Below are positions 1 through 7,663 of a DNA stretch of 64,000 nt, one piece after another. How positions within the stretch are numbered: the stretch's first letter is position 1; each line of letters opens with the position of its first letter. The notes below the pieces were generated by a model. It was not told the DNA's origin. It saw only the letters and a list, made by a program, of their open reading frames with translations, and made no database searches. Source of the DNA: Chitinophagaceae bacterium (GTDB lineage Bacteria; Bacteroidota; Bacteroidia; Chitinophagales; Chitinophagaceae); contig JAEUVB010000012.1 of the NCBI GenBank assembly GCA_016786845.1, positions 248,001 to 312,000 on the forward strand. The letters run 5' to 3'. A program made the position numbers and the translations under genes.

Positions 1-376
1 GTGAAGTTGAATGGTTATTCATATTAACTTCCCCGTGGGGTCTGCTGCTCTGAGCGCCCCTGCGGCTTCTTGACAATGGTCTGCATTAACACTTATCGAA
101 TGTTTGCATAACAGTATACGATGCGAAGAAAGAAGATCATACATGTTTCATGAACCGCAGGGTGCTCCAGGACGAGGCGATGCTCGCCCCAGAAAGGGAG
201 GTGATGCTCGACCCGGGAAGCAAGACGGCCCGCGGGCATGTGCTTCGATTGGGGCTTTACTCTGTGGGGAATAAACATCGTGCTACGAAACGTAAGACGA
301 TTCAGCAGAACAGAGAATTTTGAATACATAAAGTCATAACCGTTACGGCCAAGATTGCAACAATGATCGTTTTATT
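1..376. other. intergenic start of window, no supported gene
   Basis: No convincing coding region. A 78-codon open frame on the minus strand has no recognisable protein character. Positions 148-254 carry a GC-rich copy of a dispersed element: its ends match, in inverted orientation, the two ends of the element at 39457-39513. No gene start is visible at the left edge. Confidence 0.5.
148..254 (-). repeat. dispersed GC-rich palindromic element, copy A
   Basis: The left end (148-169) is the reverse complement of 39492-39513, and the right end (243-254) is the reverse complement of 39457-39468, whose first bases are CCCCAATCGAAG. The middle is longer and different here. Shared outer ends with a variable core suggest a small mobile or REP-like element. 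The family has no name I recognise. Confidence 0.55.
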
Positions 377-1258
377 TTAATTCGCAGTTTGTTGGATCCA
401 TTCATGGAGTGAGGTGTAAGGCTCTGTTGAAATTTCCTTAGCCAGTTTAATACTTGAATCTGAATCAGGTCCCATATAGGTATGCGCTTCAAAATAAGCA
501 AGCATTTGAGCTATTTCTCCAGCGCCTTCAAAAAAACTCGAAAACACTTCAACAGGAACTTGATTAAAGCTATACACTTTACCTTGAGCTTTGAATGTTT
601 CTATAATGTCGTTGAAACTGCTCAAAGTAGTTGCCAAAGACAAATAGCTTCCCTTTCCTACTTTTTCCGGATTTAAGAATGCACCTGTTACTACTTTACC
701 CAAGTCGTTTATGTCAGACATGTGAATTGCTTTTTTTGCAGGATCGATAGGAAGAGTCCAACCCAAGGAACCGTCTTGTTGCGGTTGAGCACCTAATTGT
801 CCGGTAAGGTTTTGAAAATAGAATGGAGGCTGAACAAAAGTATAATAGCTAAAGCCCGCAGTTTTTACTAATTCATCGACCATTGCTTTCCCAGTAAAAT
901 GTGGCACTTCAAATTTGCCCTTACTAATCGCTTCAACGTTAGGTAGCGTAGACCAAATGAAATGAGCCACATTTGACTTTTTTGCGGCTTCTACGGCTAT
1001 TTTTCCTTGTTCCAATTCGTTGGCACCTTCCCAAAAATTGGTCACCACAAATACCCCATAGGCATCCTTAAAAGCATTTGCCAATGAATCCAGGTTAGTG
1101 AGGTCACCTAAAACAACTTCGTCCGCATTTCCATTGTATTTATCCGGATTGCGTGTTACAGCTCTTACTGTAAAAGTCCCATTCTTTTTTAAGGCGTTTA
1201 CTACGCCTTTACCTTGTAGTCCGGTTGCACCTACAACCGCAATGATTTTCTTTTCCAT
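377..1258 (-). CDS. NmrA-family NAD(P)-binding oxidoreductase/sensor
   Basis: A 293-residue atypical short-chain dehydrogenase. A Rossmann nucleotide-binding loop is visible at residues 10-16 (G-A-T-G-L-Q-G), followed by the usual NmrA arrangement of a VRAVTRNP strand and a conserved GDLTN element after it. Such proteins bind NAD(P)(H) and act either as quinone/NADPH reductases or as redox sensors; the substrate here cannot be told. There is no signal peptide, so it should be cytoplasmic. It lies 96 bp downstream of a Crp/Fnr-type regulator on the same strand, with a strong perfect hairpin between them. That pairing suggests an operon or a regulated target. The length is normal for the family and no frame damage is seen. 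Confidence 0.85.
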   Translation of the reverse strand: MEKKIIAVVGATGLQGKGVVNALKKNGTFTVRAVTRNPDKYNGNADEVVLGDLTNLDSLANAFKDAYGVFVVTNFWEGANELEQGKIAVEAAKKSNVAHFIWSTLPNVEAISKGKFEVPHFTGKAMVDELVKTAGFSYYTFVQPPFYFQNLTGQLGAQPQQDGSLGWTLPIDPAKKAIHMSDINDLGKVVTGAFLNPEKVGKGSYLSLATTLSSFNDIIETFKAQGKVYSFNQVPVEVFSSFFEGAGEIAQMLAYFEAHTYMGPDSDSSIKLAKEISTEPYTSLHEWIQQTAN

Positions 1259-1325
1259 AGTTTAATGTTTTTTTAAGTTAAACAACATTACAAAGATGGG
1301 GGAAACGAGAGGAATTTGCTTATAT

Positions 1326-1354
1326 GATATCTTAAGAAATAGTCTTAAGATATC
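1326..1354. promoter_or_regulatory. perfect 12-bp inverted repeat between regulator and NmrA gene
   Basis: Positions 1326-1337 and 1343-1354 are exact reverse complements around the 5-nt loop AATAG. The arm contains TCTTAAGA, which occurs again at 1353-1360 across the end of the regulator gene. The hairpin starts directly after the regulator's stop codon. It has no T-tract, so an operator or an mRNA-processing or attenuation hairpin is as likely as a terminator. Confidence 0.6.
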
Positions 1355-1936
1355 TTAAGATTCCACAATTTTCTTTCTAATTGCGCTCAGAAATTCGGGT
1401 GTTACGCCGAGGTATGAAGCAATTTGCACATTGCTTATTCTATTAAAAAAATGTGGGAAACGCTCCACAAAATCAAGATATCGCTCTTCGGCAGTAGAGC
1501 TTATATTTTGCAAGATTCTATTTTGCATACTGACTATGGCGTTTTCAGCAAGAACCCTGAAAATCCTATCGAATTTAGGATAATTTACAAAGAGCTTTAT
1601 TTGGTCTTCTTTTTTGCATTGCAGAATAATGGAATTCTCGATGGCTTCAATATTCAGCTTGCTCGGTTTTTCCGAATGAAAACTTCCAATGTCACCGACC
1701 CACCAATTCTCGACTGCGAACTGAAGATTGTGTTCCTTTCCTTTATCGTCGACGGTATATGATCTGAAACACCCTTCAATAATAAATGTATTCTGATTGC
1801 AAATATCCCCTTCTTGTAGAATGAACTGTTTACGTTTAATTTTACGTTCTTTAAAAATGTCTTCTATAATTAATTTCTCCTCCTCATTCAAAGGGATAAA
1901 CTTTTCAAAATAATTTATTAAAGGTTTTGTCGTCAT
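1355..1936 (-). CDS. Crp/Fnr-family transcriptional regulator
   Basis: A 193-residue protein with an N-terminal cyclic-nucleotide-binding-like beta barrel (about residues 25-120, including the typical FILQEGDICN and FIIEGCFRSY strands) and a short C-terminal helix-turn-helix around the segment VQIASYLGVTPEFLS. This is the common Bacteroidota type of Crp/Fnr protein, which lacks Fnr-type iron-sulfur cysteines, so its ligand is unknown. It is a cytoplasmic DNA-binding regulator. A perfect TAnnTTTG box on the minus strand (2010-2017) lies about 75 bp upstream of the start codon. That promoter region is duplicated at 3391-3495 in front of another gene. The likely target is the NmrA-family gene just downstream, and autoregulation is possible. 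Confidence 0.85.
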   Translation of the reverse strand: MTTKPLINYFEKFIPLNEEEKLIIEDIFKERKIKRKQFILQEGDICNQNTFIIEGCFRSYTVDDKGKEHNLQFAVENWWVGDIGSFHSEKPSKLNIEAIENSIILQCKKEDQIKLFVNYPKFDRIFRVLAENAIVSMQNRILQNISSTAEERYLDFVERFPHFFNRISNVQIASYLGVTPEFLSAIRKKIVES

Positions 1937-1939
1937 TTT

Positions 1940-2045
1940 AAAATTGGCTGTTACGTTCCGACTGCTTCTGAAGTAGTTGACTTAAGAACCGTAAAACATC
2001 AGCCTACAACAAATCTAATGAATATTTCCAATTTCGCGGCGACCA
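1940..2045 (-). repeat. ~105-bp direct repeat, copy 1, containing the regulator promoter
   Basis: This segment matches 3391-3495 at most positions, with only scattered substitutions. The longest identical block includes ACTTAAGAACCGTAAAACAT, and both copies end at ATTTCGCGGCGACCA. It carries the box TAGATTTG (minus strand, 2010-2017) and ends 4 bp from the start codon of the Crp/Fnr-type gene. Confidence 0.85.
2010..2017 (-). promoter_or_regulatory. -7 promoter box of the Crp/Fnr-type gene
   Basis: Reads TAGATTTG on the minus strand and matches the Bacteroidota TAnnTTTG consensus exactly. No clear -33 element is seen. Confidence 0.5.
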
Positions 2046-2091
2046 AGTGGCAGCCAATGTAGTAAGCAGTATGTGAGCGGCAGATTTTTCT

Positions 2092-2547
2092 TTAACTTTC
2101 AAATTCATTACCGAGCACGCTTTTCGGTATCCCATTTTTTAAGTTGATTGTAGTTTCCATTTTTCTATCACAACCGTTACTTACATTTTTAAATATCAAA
2201 TAACCATTTTCGATTTTAGTTGGCAAATCACATGAATCGAATATGTAATAATTTCCAATATATTGATTTTGGTCATTAAATATCAATATTCTAGATGTTG
2301 CACGACAAGACATTCCCCAAGTCCAAATAGAATTCATTATTTTATATGTCTTACCTTTTCTGCTTTTCACACTTCCTAAATAGATTAAGGTTGTTTCCTG
2401 ACCGCCCCTTTGATTACATTCTCCAAAAGTAAATTTTTTACCGACGATACTTTTATTCAAAACAATAGATCTGAATTTTGAATCGTCAATTTGACCTAAT
2501 GAAAGCTTTGAGAAAAAGAGAAGAAGTATAATTACTTTAAATTTCAT
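2092..2547 (-). CDS. hypothetical exported protein
   Basis: A 151-residue protein with an N-terminal signal peptide (about residues 1-18, ending in SKLSLG before QIDD). No family recognised. The mature part has four cysteines (in FGECN, SCRA, FDSCD and GCDR) that could form disulfides, and an alternating hydrophobic pattern compatible with a small beta-rich secreted protein. It is AT-rich compared with the housekeeping genes here and lies inside a segment bounded by a direct repeat. An inverted-repeat element (2571-2700) separates it from the next orphan gene upstream. All this fits a horizontally acquired or cassette-like gene. The reading frame is intact. Confidence 0.65.
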   Translation of the reverse strand: MKFKVIILLLFFSKLSLGQIDDSKFRSIVLNKSIVGKKFTFGECNQRGGQETTLIYLGSVKSRKGKTYKIMNSIWTWGMSCRATSRILIFNDQNQYIGNYYIFDSCDLPTKIENGYLIFKNVSNGCDRKMETTINLKNGIPKSVLGNEFES

Positions 2548-2570
2548 TTTAAGTTCCGTTTGGTAATGTT

Positions 2571-2700
2571 GGGGCTAACGTTGGGCATATGAGTAGTGGC
2601 GGCTTTTGGTGCGGGTCATTATCAACCGAGGCAGAAACTACAATAGAATTACTGCGCTTGGCAACCCACAAACCCCGACATTACTTATATGCCGTGTAAT
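2571..2700. repeat. imperfect inverted-repeat element between two orphan genes (attC-like)
   Basis: The outer arms GGCATATGAGTAG (2584-2596) and TTACTTATATGCC (2681-2693) pair at 11 of 13 positions around a spacer of about 84 bp. The flanks are CTAACG on the left and CGTGTAA on the right. Long imperfect hairpins with such ends between small secreted-protein genes resemble integron attC sites, but the core does not match the GTTRRRY consensus exactly. Identity is unproven. Confidence 0.4.
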
Positions 2701-2710
2701 AGTCCGTTTT

Positions 2711-3370
2711 TTATTCATTCAGAATTCTTGATGTATAATTTATTACGAAACTCCTTAAGAAAGAATCAATAAGTTTTTCGTCACCATTTCCTTCTTTTTT
2801 TAAATCTTCAACTATTTTTTTGTATTCAGAAGTCTTTTTAAATAATTCAAATTGTTTGGTCTTAAAACTCTCATATTGTCTTTTATTGAATTTTAATTCC
2901 TGTTGAAATTGTCCTTTATTTATTTCAAGTAACATATATTTACTGTATGTTGACCCATATCCCATATGTACATAATTCTTTAATCTACCATGAGGCAATA
3001 CAATAAGTCCAGTAAACCAATAAGCATAAACTTTCCCATTTATTAATTTATCGCCAAACATTTTCTCTAAGTTTGCATCTACATCACCTTCGTCTCTATG
3101 GCAGCTTTGAATTTTCTCTAAAAACATGCTATCATTTTCAACTCTCCATATTGCTTGGTAGCCTCTCCAACAGTCTGTTGAACCACCACTTTTAAAGTCA
3201 GGGAAGTCTCTATTCCCAATTGAATCCAGATATATTTCTAGTGGATTTGTATGCATTAAAAAAGTGTCTTTACCTATTACCATTAAATCAGGAACTTGAG
3301 AAGTTGCAAATATTCTTAAATTACAAATCAATAGGATTAGAATAATTGAATAAAATTTCATCTCTTTCAT
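2711..3370 (-). CDS. hypothetical exported protein
   Basis: A 219-residue protein starting with a hydrophobic signal segment (about residues 4-23). An alternative start at residue 4 is equally possible. No family recognised. It contains a DCWRGYQAIW segment and a charged, lysine-rich C-terminal region from about residue 150 that should be helical. Base composition is clearly AT-rich compared with neighbouring core genes. Upstream, 21 bp from the start, begins the second copy of the repeat that forms the promoter region of the Crp/Fnr-type gene, with the box TAGATTTG at 3460-3467. It may therefore be expressed under the same control. Function unknown; transfer is inferred, not shown. Confidence 0.65.
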   Translation of the reverse strand: MKEMKFYSIILILLICNLRIFATSQVPDLMVIGKDTFLMHTNPLEIYLDSIGNRDFPDFKSGGSTDCWRGYQAIWRVENDSMFLEKIQSCHRDEGDVDANLEKMFGDKLINGKVYAYWFTGLIVLPHGRLKNYVHMGYGSTYSKYMLLEINKGQFQQELKFNKRQYESFKTKQFELFKKTSEYKKIVEDLKKEGNGDEKLIDSFLRSFVINYTSRILNE

Positions 3371-3390
3371 TGTGCTAATGTCTATTTGTT

Positions 3391-3495
3391 AAAATGGGCT
3401 ATACGTTCCGACGTCTTCTGCAGTAGCTGACTTAAGAACCGTAAAACATCAGGCTACAACAAATCTAATTAATAATTCTGATTTCGCGGCGACCA
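3391..3495 (-). repeat. ~105-bp direct repeat, copy 2, upstream of an orphan gene
   Basis: Second copy of 1940-2045, with the same TAGATTTG box (minus strand, 3460-3467). It lies immediately upstream of the 2711-3370 gene and abuts the 21-bp minisatellite on its other side. Confidence 0.85.
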
Positions 3496-4108
3496 TTCGA
3501 TACATCTATCTTCCGATGCGATACACCCATCTACTGATGCGATACATCCATTTGCCAATGCGATACACCCATCTGCCGATGCGATTCTCCCATCCATCGA
3601 TGCGATTCACCCATCCATCGATGCGATTCTCCCATCCATCGATGCGATTCTCCCATCTATCGATGCGACACACCCATCTATCGATGCGATACGCCCATCT
3701 AACGATGCGATACACCCATCTACCGATACGATACGCCCATCTACTGATGCGATATACCCATCTACCGATGCGACACGCCCATCTACTGATGCGACACACC
3801 CATCTACCGATGCGACATGCTTAGCCATTGAAGAGAGGCGTTTTACAATCGATGCGACACGTTTTACAACCAATGCGACACGTTTTACAACCAATGCGAC
3901 ACGCTTTACAACCAATGCGAGGCGTTTTACAATCGATGCGACACGTTTTACAACCAATGCGAGGCGTTTTACAACCAATGCGAGGCGTTTTACAATCGAT
4001 GCGACATGTTTTACAACCAATGCGACACGCTTTATAATGAAAGAGAGGCGTTTTATAATCAGTGCGACACGTTTTATAATGAAAGAGAGGCGTTTGATAA
4101 TCGATGCG
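3496..4108. repeat. 21-bp minisatellite array 1 (about 29 units, no indels)
   Basis: From 3515 to the last unit start at 4103 every unit is exactly 21 bp. Most begin with GATGCGA or AATGCGA. Units up to about 3829 continue with a CCATCTACC-type tail; from about 3830 they change to a GTTTTACAACC-type tail. Because 21 is divisible by 3, heptapeptide-repeat open frames appear on both strands, but none spans the array. I treat it as noncoding. There are no unique spacers, so it is not a CRISPR array. Confidence 0.92.
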
Positions 4109-4649
4109 ACGAGGTAGTTTTTAGTTTTTAGTGCTTAGTTTTTAGTGCTTAGTTTTTAGTTTGCGCGATGCAGGGTAATTGGTTTCATGGCTTAATTATC
4201 TTGTGCCGTATTTAGTTTATGGGCGTGATGGGGGCTAAAAAAAGTGTGGGCAGTTTCGAAAAGTTGAACAACTAAAAACTCCCTCAGCCCAATACAGATA
4301 AAGACCCTGAGGCCTAGCCCCGACAGCAGAGGAGCTCCCCGACGCTTTGGGAGGGAGCGGAACGGATGGCGGGAAGTAGCTGAATAAAGTGATACAGATG
4401 AGCTCCTAAACAGGGCCTGCTGTTTAACGTGCTAAGCTCCGTTTTGGGCGAATTGAAGGTAATATGAACACTTTTCACATCACCTTATATAAATACATTC
4501 AAAATAGTTTGCACGTAATCCAGACCATTAGCACTAATTGCATGCATCTCCAACTTCTGCGTCAGCGTCAAAGGGCTGTACCTAAGTACTATACCTTTAA
4601 CGCTTCCTGGAATTTGGAGCGCCTGCAACTTAACCAGCAGGCCCCGGGT
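4109..4649. other. intergenic: simple repeats and GC-rich element, no gene
   Basis: 4115-4162 is a run of TTTTTAGT/GCTTAG repeats. About 4310-4385 is a GC-rich stretch with the phrases GCCCCGACAGCAG and GATGGCGGGAAGTAGC, similar in style to 39822-39890. The rest shows no coding signal. A long plus-strand open frame from 4464 runs antisense through scpA and is a shadow. Confidence 0.55.
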
Positions 4650-5438
4650 TTAATCAAAATTCATGGGGAATACCACATCGTCGACCCGATCGTCATTCCA
4701 TTCGAGGATGAAATTGTTGCGGCCTTCGCCGATCATGATGCCGAGGTATTTTTGTTGAACCAATTCGAGCAGGGCCAGGAAATTGAAAATAGCATGGATG
4801 CGGGTTTCGCAAGATTGGAAGATGCGTTCGAAAGCGATCTTCTTCTCGCGTTGTGCCCAGTCGATGATGAAGGAGCGCTGACCTTCCATGGTGTAGTTGT
4901 ATTTGACCACCACATGTTGGGGTTTGAACATGCGATCCTGCATGCGCTTCATCACCTTCTCGTAGTTCTGAAACAATTTAAAAAGGGTGACCGATTGAAT
5001 TTCGGTGCCTTCGCTCATGGTTTCACCGATATCGGCGAGTTCTTTGAGGGCATTGCCGCGTTTAAATTGCAGCATGCGTTCGGCCTCCATCAGCTTCATG
5101 TCTTCTGCAGCTTCCTTAAAGCGCTTGTATTCCAGGATCTTATCGATGAGTTCCTTGCGCGGATCGATTTCATTGCCAAATTCATCCATATCCTTACGAG
5201 GCAGGAGCATTTTGGCTTTGATGCGCATGAGGGTGGACGCAAATAAAATAAACTCACTGGCCATTTCGATATTCATGTTCTCCATCTGCTGGATATAATG
5301 CAGAAAATCGTTGGTGATGGTGAAGATGGGAATATTGTAGATATCAATTTCATCGCGTTCGATGAAAAACAACAACAGGTCGAAGGGGCCTTCGAATTGT
5401 TCGAGTTTGATATTATATGAAGTCGATACGGCAGCCAT
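4650..5438 (-). CDS. scpA: segregation and condensation protein A (ScpA)
   Basis: A 262-residue kleisin subunit of the SMC-ScpAB condensin complex, which compacts and segregates the chromosome. The N-terminal signature FEGPFDLLLFFIERDEIDIYNI is split between the SMC-binding helices and is followed by helices rich in MRIKAKMLLPRK, typical of the family. The C-terminal winged-helix part ends near residue 260. The start was placed at the second possible methionine, because a perfect promoter box (TACATTTG, 5452-5459) lies 13 bp upstream of it and inside the longer reading. The protein is cytoplasmic and nucleoid-associated. scpB is not in the window. The gene is divergent from a methyltransferase gene. 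Confidence 0.93.
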   Translation of the reverse strand: MAAVSTSYNIKLEQFEGPFDLLLFFIERDEIDIYNIPIFTITNDFLHYIQQMENMNIEMASEFILFASTLMRIKAKMLLPRKDMDEFGNEIDPRKELIDKILEYKRFKEAAEDMKLMEAERMLQFKRGNALKELADIGETMSEGTEIQSVTLFKLFQNYEKVMKRMQDRMFKPQHVVVKYNYTMEGQRSFIIDWAQREKKIAFERIFQSCETRIHAIFNFLALLELVQQKYLGIMIGEGRNNFILEWNDDRVDDVVFPMNFD

Positions 5439-5451
5439 GGCTAAATTGGGC

Positions 5452-5459
5452 CAAATGTA
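5452..5459 (-). promoter_or_regulatory. -7 promoter box of scpA
   Basis: TACATTTG on the minus strand, an exact TAnnTTTG match 13 bp before the chosen start codon. Predicts a leader of only a few nucleotides. Confidence 0.55.
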
Positions 5460-5548
5460 CAGCACGGCTCTTAGAATTGGAACATTCACCGAATTTTTTA
5501 TTGTAAGCCTTTACAGTCCGCAAATAGATTGTATTATTACACCTGTCT

Positions 5549-6385
5549 GTGAAGCCCATGATGAGCCCCGAACGATTTTTCACCTTATTTCTGGAAGAAC
5601 TCAAAGGTCTTCCGGAACTCTTCCATTATTATAAATTTCTGAGTTCCGAAAAGGATTTCGAATTCCGTAAAAGCTACTTCATACAGCGCCTCGACTATAT
5701 TTCCCGTCAGGTAATGGCCTTTCGGGGCAGCGGCACGGAGCAGCCTGCAATTTGGGATTGCGGCTGCGGATATGGCACCACTTGTCTGTATCTGGCCATG
5801 AATGGGCTGGCATCCTACGGCTCGACCCTGGAATTTTACTTCCCTTTTATCGAAAAACGCAAGCAATGGTGGGCGGCCCATGGGGATAGTTCACTATTTA
5901 CGGCAGGCTATGAAGACATCTTTGACCGGCATCCCAAGCCCGATTCCGTAGACATCATCATAGTGCAGGATACTTTACATCATCTTGAACCGATAGATGA
6001 GGCTTTGGGTGTTTTTCATGCCACCCTGAAAAAAAACGGCATCCTCATCGGCATAGAAGAAAACGGCAGCAATATTATACAAAACTTGAAATTGTATAAG
6101 CAGCGCGGCAATCAGCGCATCATTACCTATTGGGACGATACTTTGAAGAAAAAAATAACCATGGGTAATGAGAATATTCGGAGCCTGGAGCACTGGACCA
6201 GACTTTTTGCGGAACAGCAATTAAAGATCGATGCGGACAGGACCGAATTCATCCGGGTATTGCCTCCTCATGTGTACGGCACCAAGAAAGCGGAAGAGAT
6301 GGCGGCCAAAGAGCAGTCGTGGAAGAGCAGCTTGCTGCGTAAATATTTTTACTTCGGGATCAATTTTACGGCGCGGAAATCCTAA
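5549..6385 (+). CDS. class I SAM-dependent methyltransferase
   Basis: A 278-residue protein with the SAM-binding motif I at residues 70-77 (D-C-G-C-G-Y-G-T) and a motif II/III region around IIIVQDTLHHLEP. The HH after the acidic strand is typical of small-molecule or lipid methyltransferases. An N-terminal helical extension of about 60 residues precedes the Rossmann core. The longest frame begins with GTG at 5549; ATG codons at 5558 or 5561 are plausible alternatives. The substrate cannot be predicted. It sits head-to-head with scpA and converges on a glycosyltransferase gene 36 bp away, so no operon context helps. The product should be cytoplasmic. Confidence 0.8.
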   Translation: MKPMMSPERFFTLFLEELKGLPELFHYYKFLSSEKDFEFRKSYFIQRLDYISRQVMAFRGSGTEQPAIWDCGCGYGTTCLYLAMNGLASYGSTLEFYFPFIEKRKQWWAAHGDSSLFTAGYEDIFDRHPKPDSVDIIIVQDTLHHLEPIDEALGVFHATLKKNGILIGIEENGSNIIQNLKLYKQRGNQRIITYWDDTLKKKITMGNENIRSLEHWTRLFAEQQLKIDADRTEFIRVLPPHVYGTKKAEEMAAKEQSWKSSLLRKYFYFGINFTARKS

Positions 6386-6421
6386 GGGGTGTCGTATGAA
6401 CGCTGCATGGCGGGCCCATCC

Positions 6422-7558
6422 TTAACTCTTACCCTTCATAAACTCCCTCTCCACCACCCTATAAAAATCCTCCGCGCTTTTCTGCCAATTAAATTTTGCA
6501 GCCTGTGCCGCACATTTTGCCACCAGGGTAGAACGCAGATATTCATCTTTATAAAACAAACGCATTTGCTCGCCGATATCGGCCACGTCTTCGGGATTGG
6601 CATACAGACAAGCCTCACCGCCCACTTCAGGCAAGGAAGTACAATTGGATATAATGCCGGGCACATCACACTTCAGCGCCTCGAGGACCGGGATACCAAA
6701 GCCCTCATACAGTGAAACAAACATCAAACCATAGGCTGCGCCGATCACCTTGCTCAGGGTATCGACCTGCATATAGTCGAGGTGGATGACGTCTTCCCTG
6801 AATGGATGCTCGGCCAACAGCCTTTTGATTTCATCGGCATTCCAGGCGAAGCGTCCAATAATGAGCAGTTTCATACCGCTGTGTTGCTTCTTTTTGAAAT
6901 AGGCAAAGGCCTGCAGGAGTCGCTCTACATTTTTACGCGGATGCAGGGCTCCGGCGAACACGAAATATTGAGCGCCTTGGGCATACTGATCCCTCACCGT
7001 TTGTTTTTCTTCAAACGACATGGGCTGATACTGCTCATTGGCACCATTATACACCACCGATATTTTTTCGGGCGAGATGCCATAGGTCTTGACGAGATCA
7101 TCGCGTGAATAGTCGGAGACCGTGACGATATGATTGGCGCGGGCCGCAAAGCGCGGAGTAAAATAACGGAGATAGGATCGAAACTTGAAGGGCAGATGTT
7201 CGGGATAATGTTCAAACGCCAGATCGTGAATGACGAGTAAGGTAGGCACTTTGGTTCCAAGGGATAAAAATCCGTCGGTAGAAATAAATAGATCTGCCCG
7301 ATGTTTTTTCAAGGCCCTGCGGACCGACACTTCATACCAGATCATCCAGAGCAAGGGATGTCTGGCGGGCGGATGCAGCACCACGGGGGTCACATTCGAT
7401 GCAAACACGAATTGTTCATCATAGGGCCGGTCGAAAAAGAAGATGAATTCATGTTCGGGATGCGACAAAACCATGCGGCGAATGATCTCGTACGTAAACC
7501 AACCGATGCCTTCCAACTTTCCGGCCAGCAAGAAACGTGTATTGACAGCTATCCTCAT
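6422..7558 (-). CDS. GT4-family glycosyltransferase (GT-B fold)
   Basis: A 378-residue retaining glycosyltransferase. The C-terminal family 1/4 signature EGFGIPVLE covers residues 285-293, with both conserved glutamates of the E-x7-E motif present. Upstream are the FVFAGALHPRKNVERLL strand-loop and the VSDYSRDDL segment typical of mannosyl- or rhamnosyl-type transferases. Donor and acceptor sugars are unknown; a role in surface polysaccharide or O-antigen assembly is likely. The start codon was set at 7558, not the longer 7642, because an exact promoter box (TACCTTTG, 7566-7573) lies 7 nt before it, inside the longer reading. No other polysaccharide genes adjoin it; a second GT4 enzyme is encoded at 56048-57247. 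Confidence 0.88.
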   Translation of the reverse strand: MRIAVNTRFLLAGKLEGIGWFTYEIIRRMVLSHPEHEFIFFFDRPYDEQFVFASNVTPVVLHPPARHPLLWMIWYEVSVRRALKKHRADLFISTDGFLSLGTKVPTLLVIHDLAFEHYPEHLPFKFRSYLRYFTPRFAARANHIVTVSDYSRDDLVKTYGISPEKISVVYNGANEQYQPMSFEEKQTVRDQYAQGAQYFVFAGALHPRKNVERLLQAFAYFKKKQHSGMKLLIIGRFAWNADEIKRLLAEHPFREDVIHLDYMQVDTLSKVIGAAYGLMFVSLYEGFGIPVLEALKCDVPGIISNCTSLPEVGGEACLYANPEDVADIGEQMRLFYKDEYLRSTLVAKCAAQAAKFNWQKSAEDFYRVVEREFMKGKS

Positions 7559-7565
7559 GCGGGGG

Positions 7566-7573
7566 CAAAGGTA
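7566..7573 (-). promoter_or_regulatory. -7 promoter box of the glycosyltransferase gene
   Basis: TACCTTTG on the minus strand, 7 nt before the ATG. Implies a leaderless or nearly leaderless transcript and decides the start. Confidence 0.55.
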
Positions 7574-7650
7574 ATGTTGGAGAATTGAGTTTTTGGATTT
7601 TAGTTCAAGACTTACTGAGATTTCTGAATCATTCCTATTCATTTTTCTCC

Positions 7651-7658
7651 TACATTAG
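7651..7658 (+). promoter_or_regulatory. -7 promoter-like box of ribD
   Basis: TACATTAG, one mismatch from TAnnTTTG, 5 nt before the GTG start of ribD. Confidence 0.4.
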
Positions 7659-7663
7659 CATTC

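Noticed and set aside
93..329. 78-codon minus-strand frame
   Set aside because: Overlaps the GC-rich dispersed element; no protein-like features.
3516..4037. Heptapeptide-repeat open frames on both strands of array 1
   Set aside because: They result from a 21-bp period lacking stops; no frame spans the array, none has a plausible start region, and the peptides differ completely between strands.
3496..4108. CRISPR array
   Set aside because: Units are contiguous with no unique spacers, and no cas gene is nearby.
4464..5246. 260-codon plus-strand frame
   Set aside because: Lies antisense to scpA, which has clear family motifs and a promoter box.
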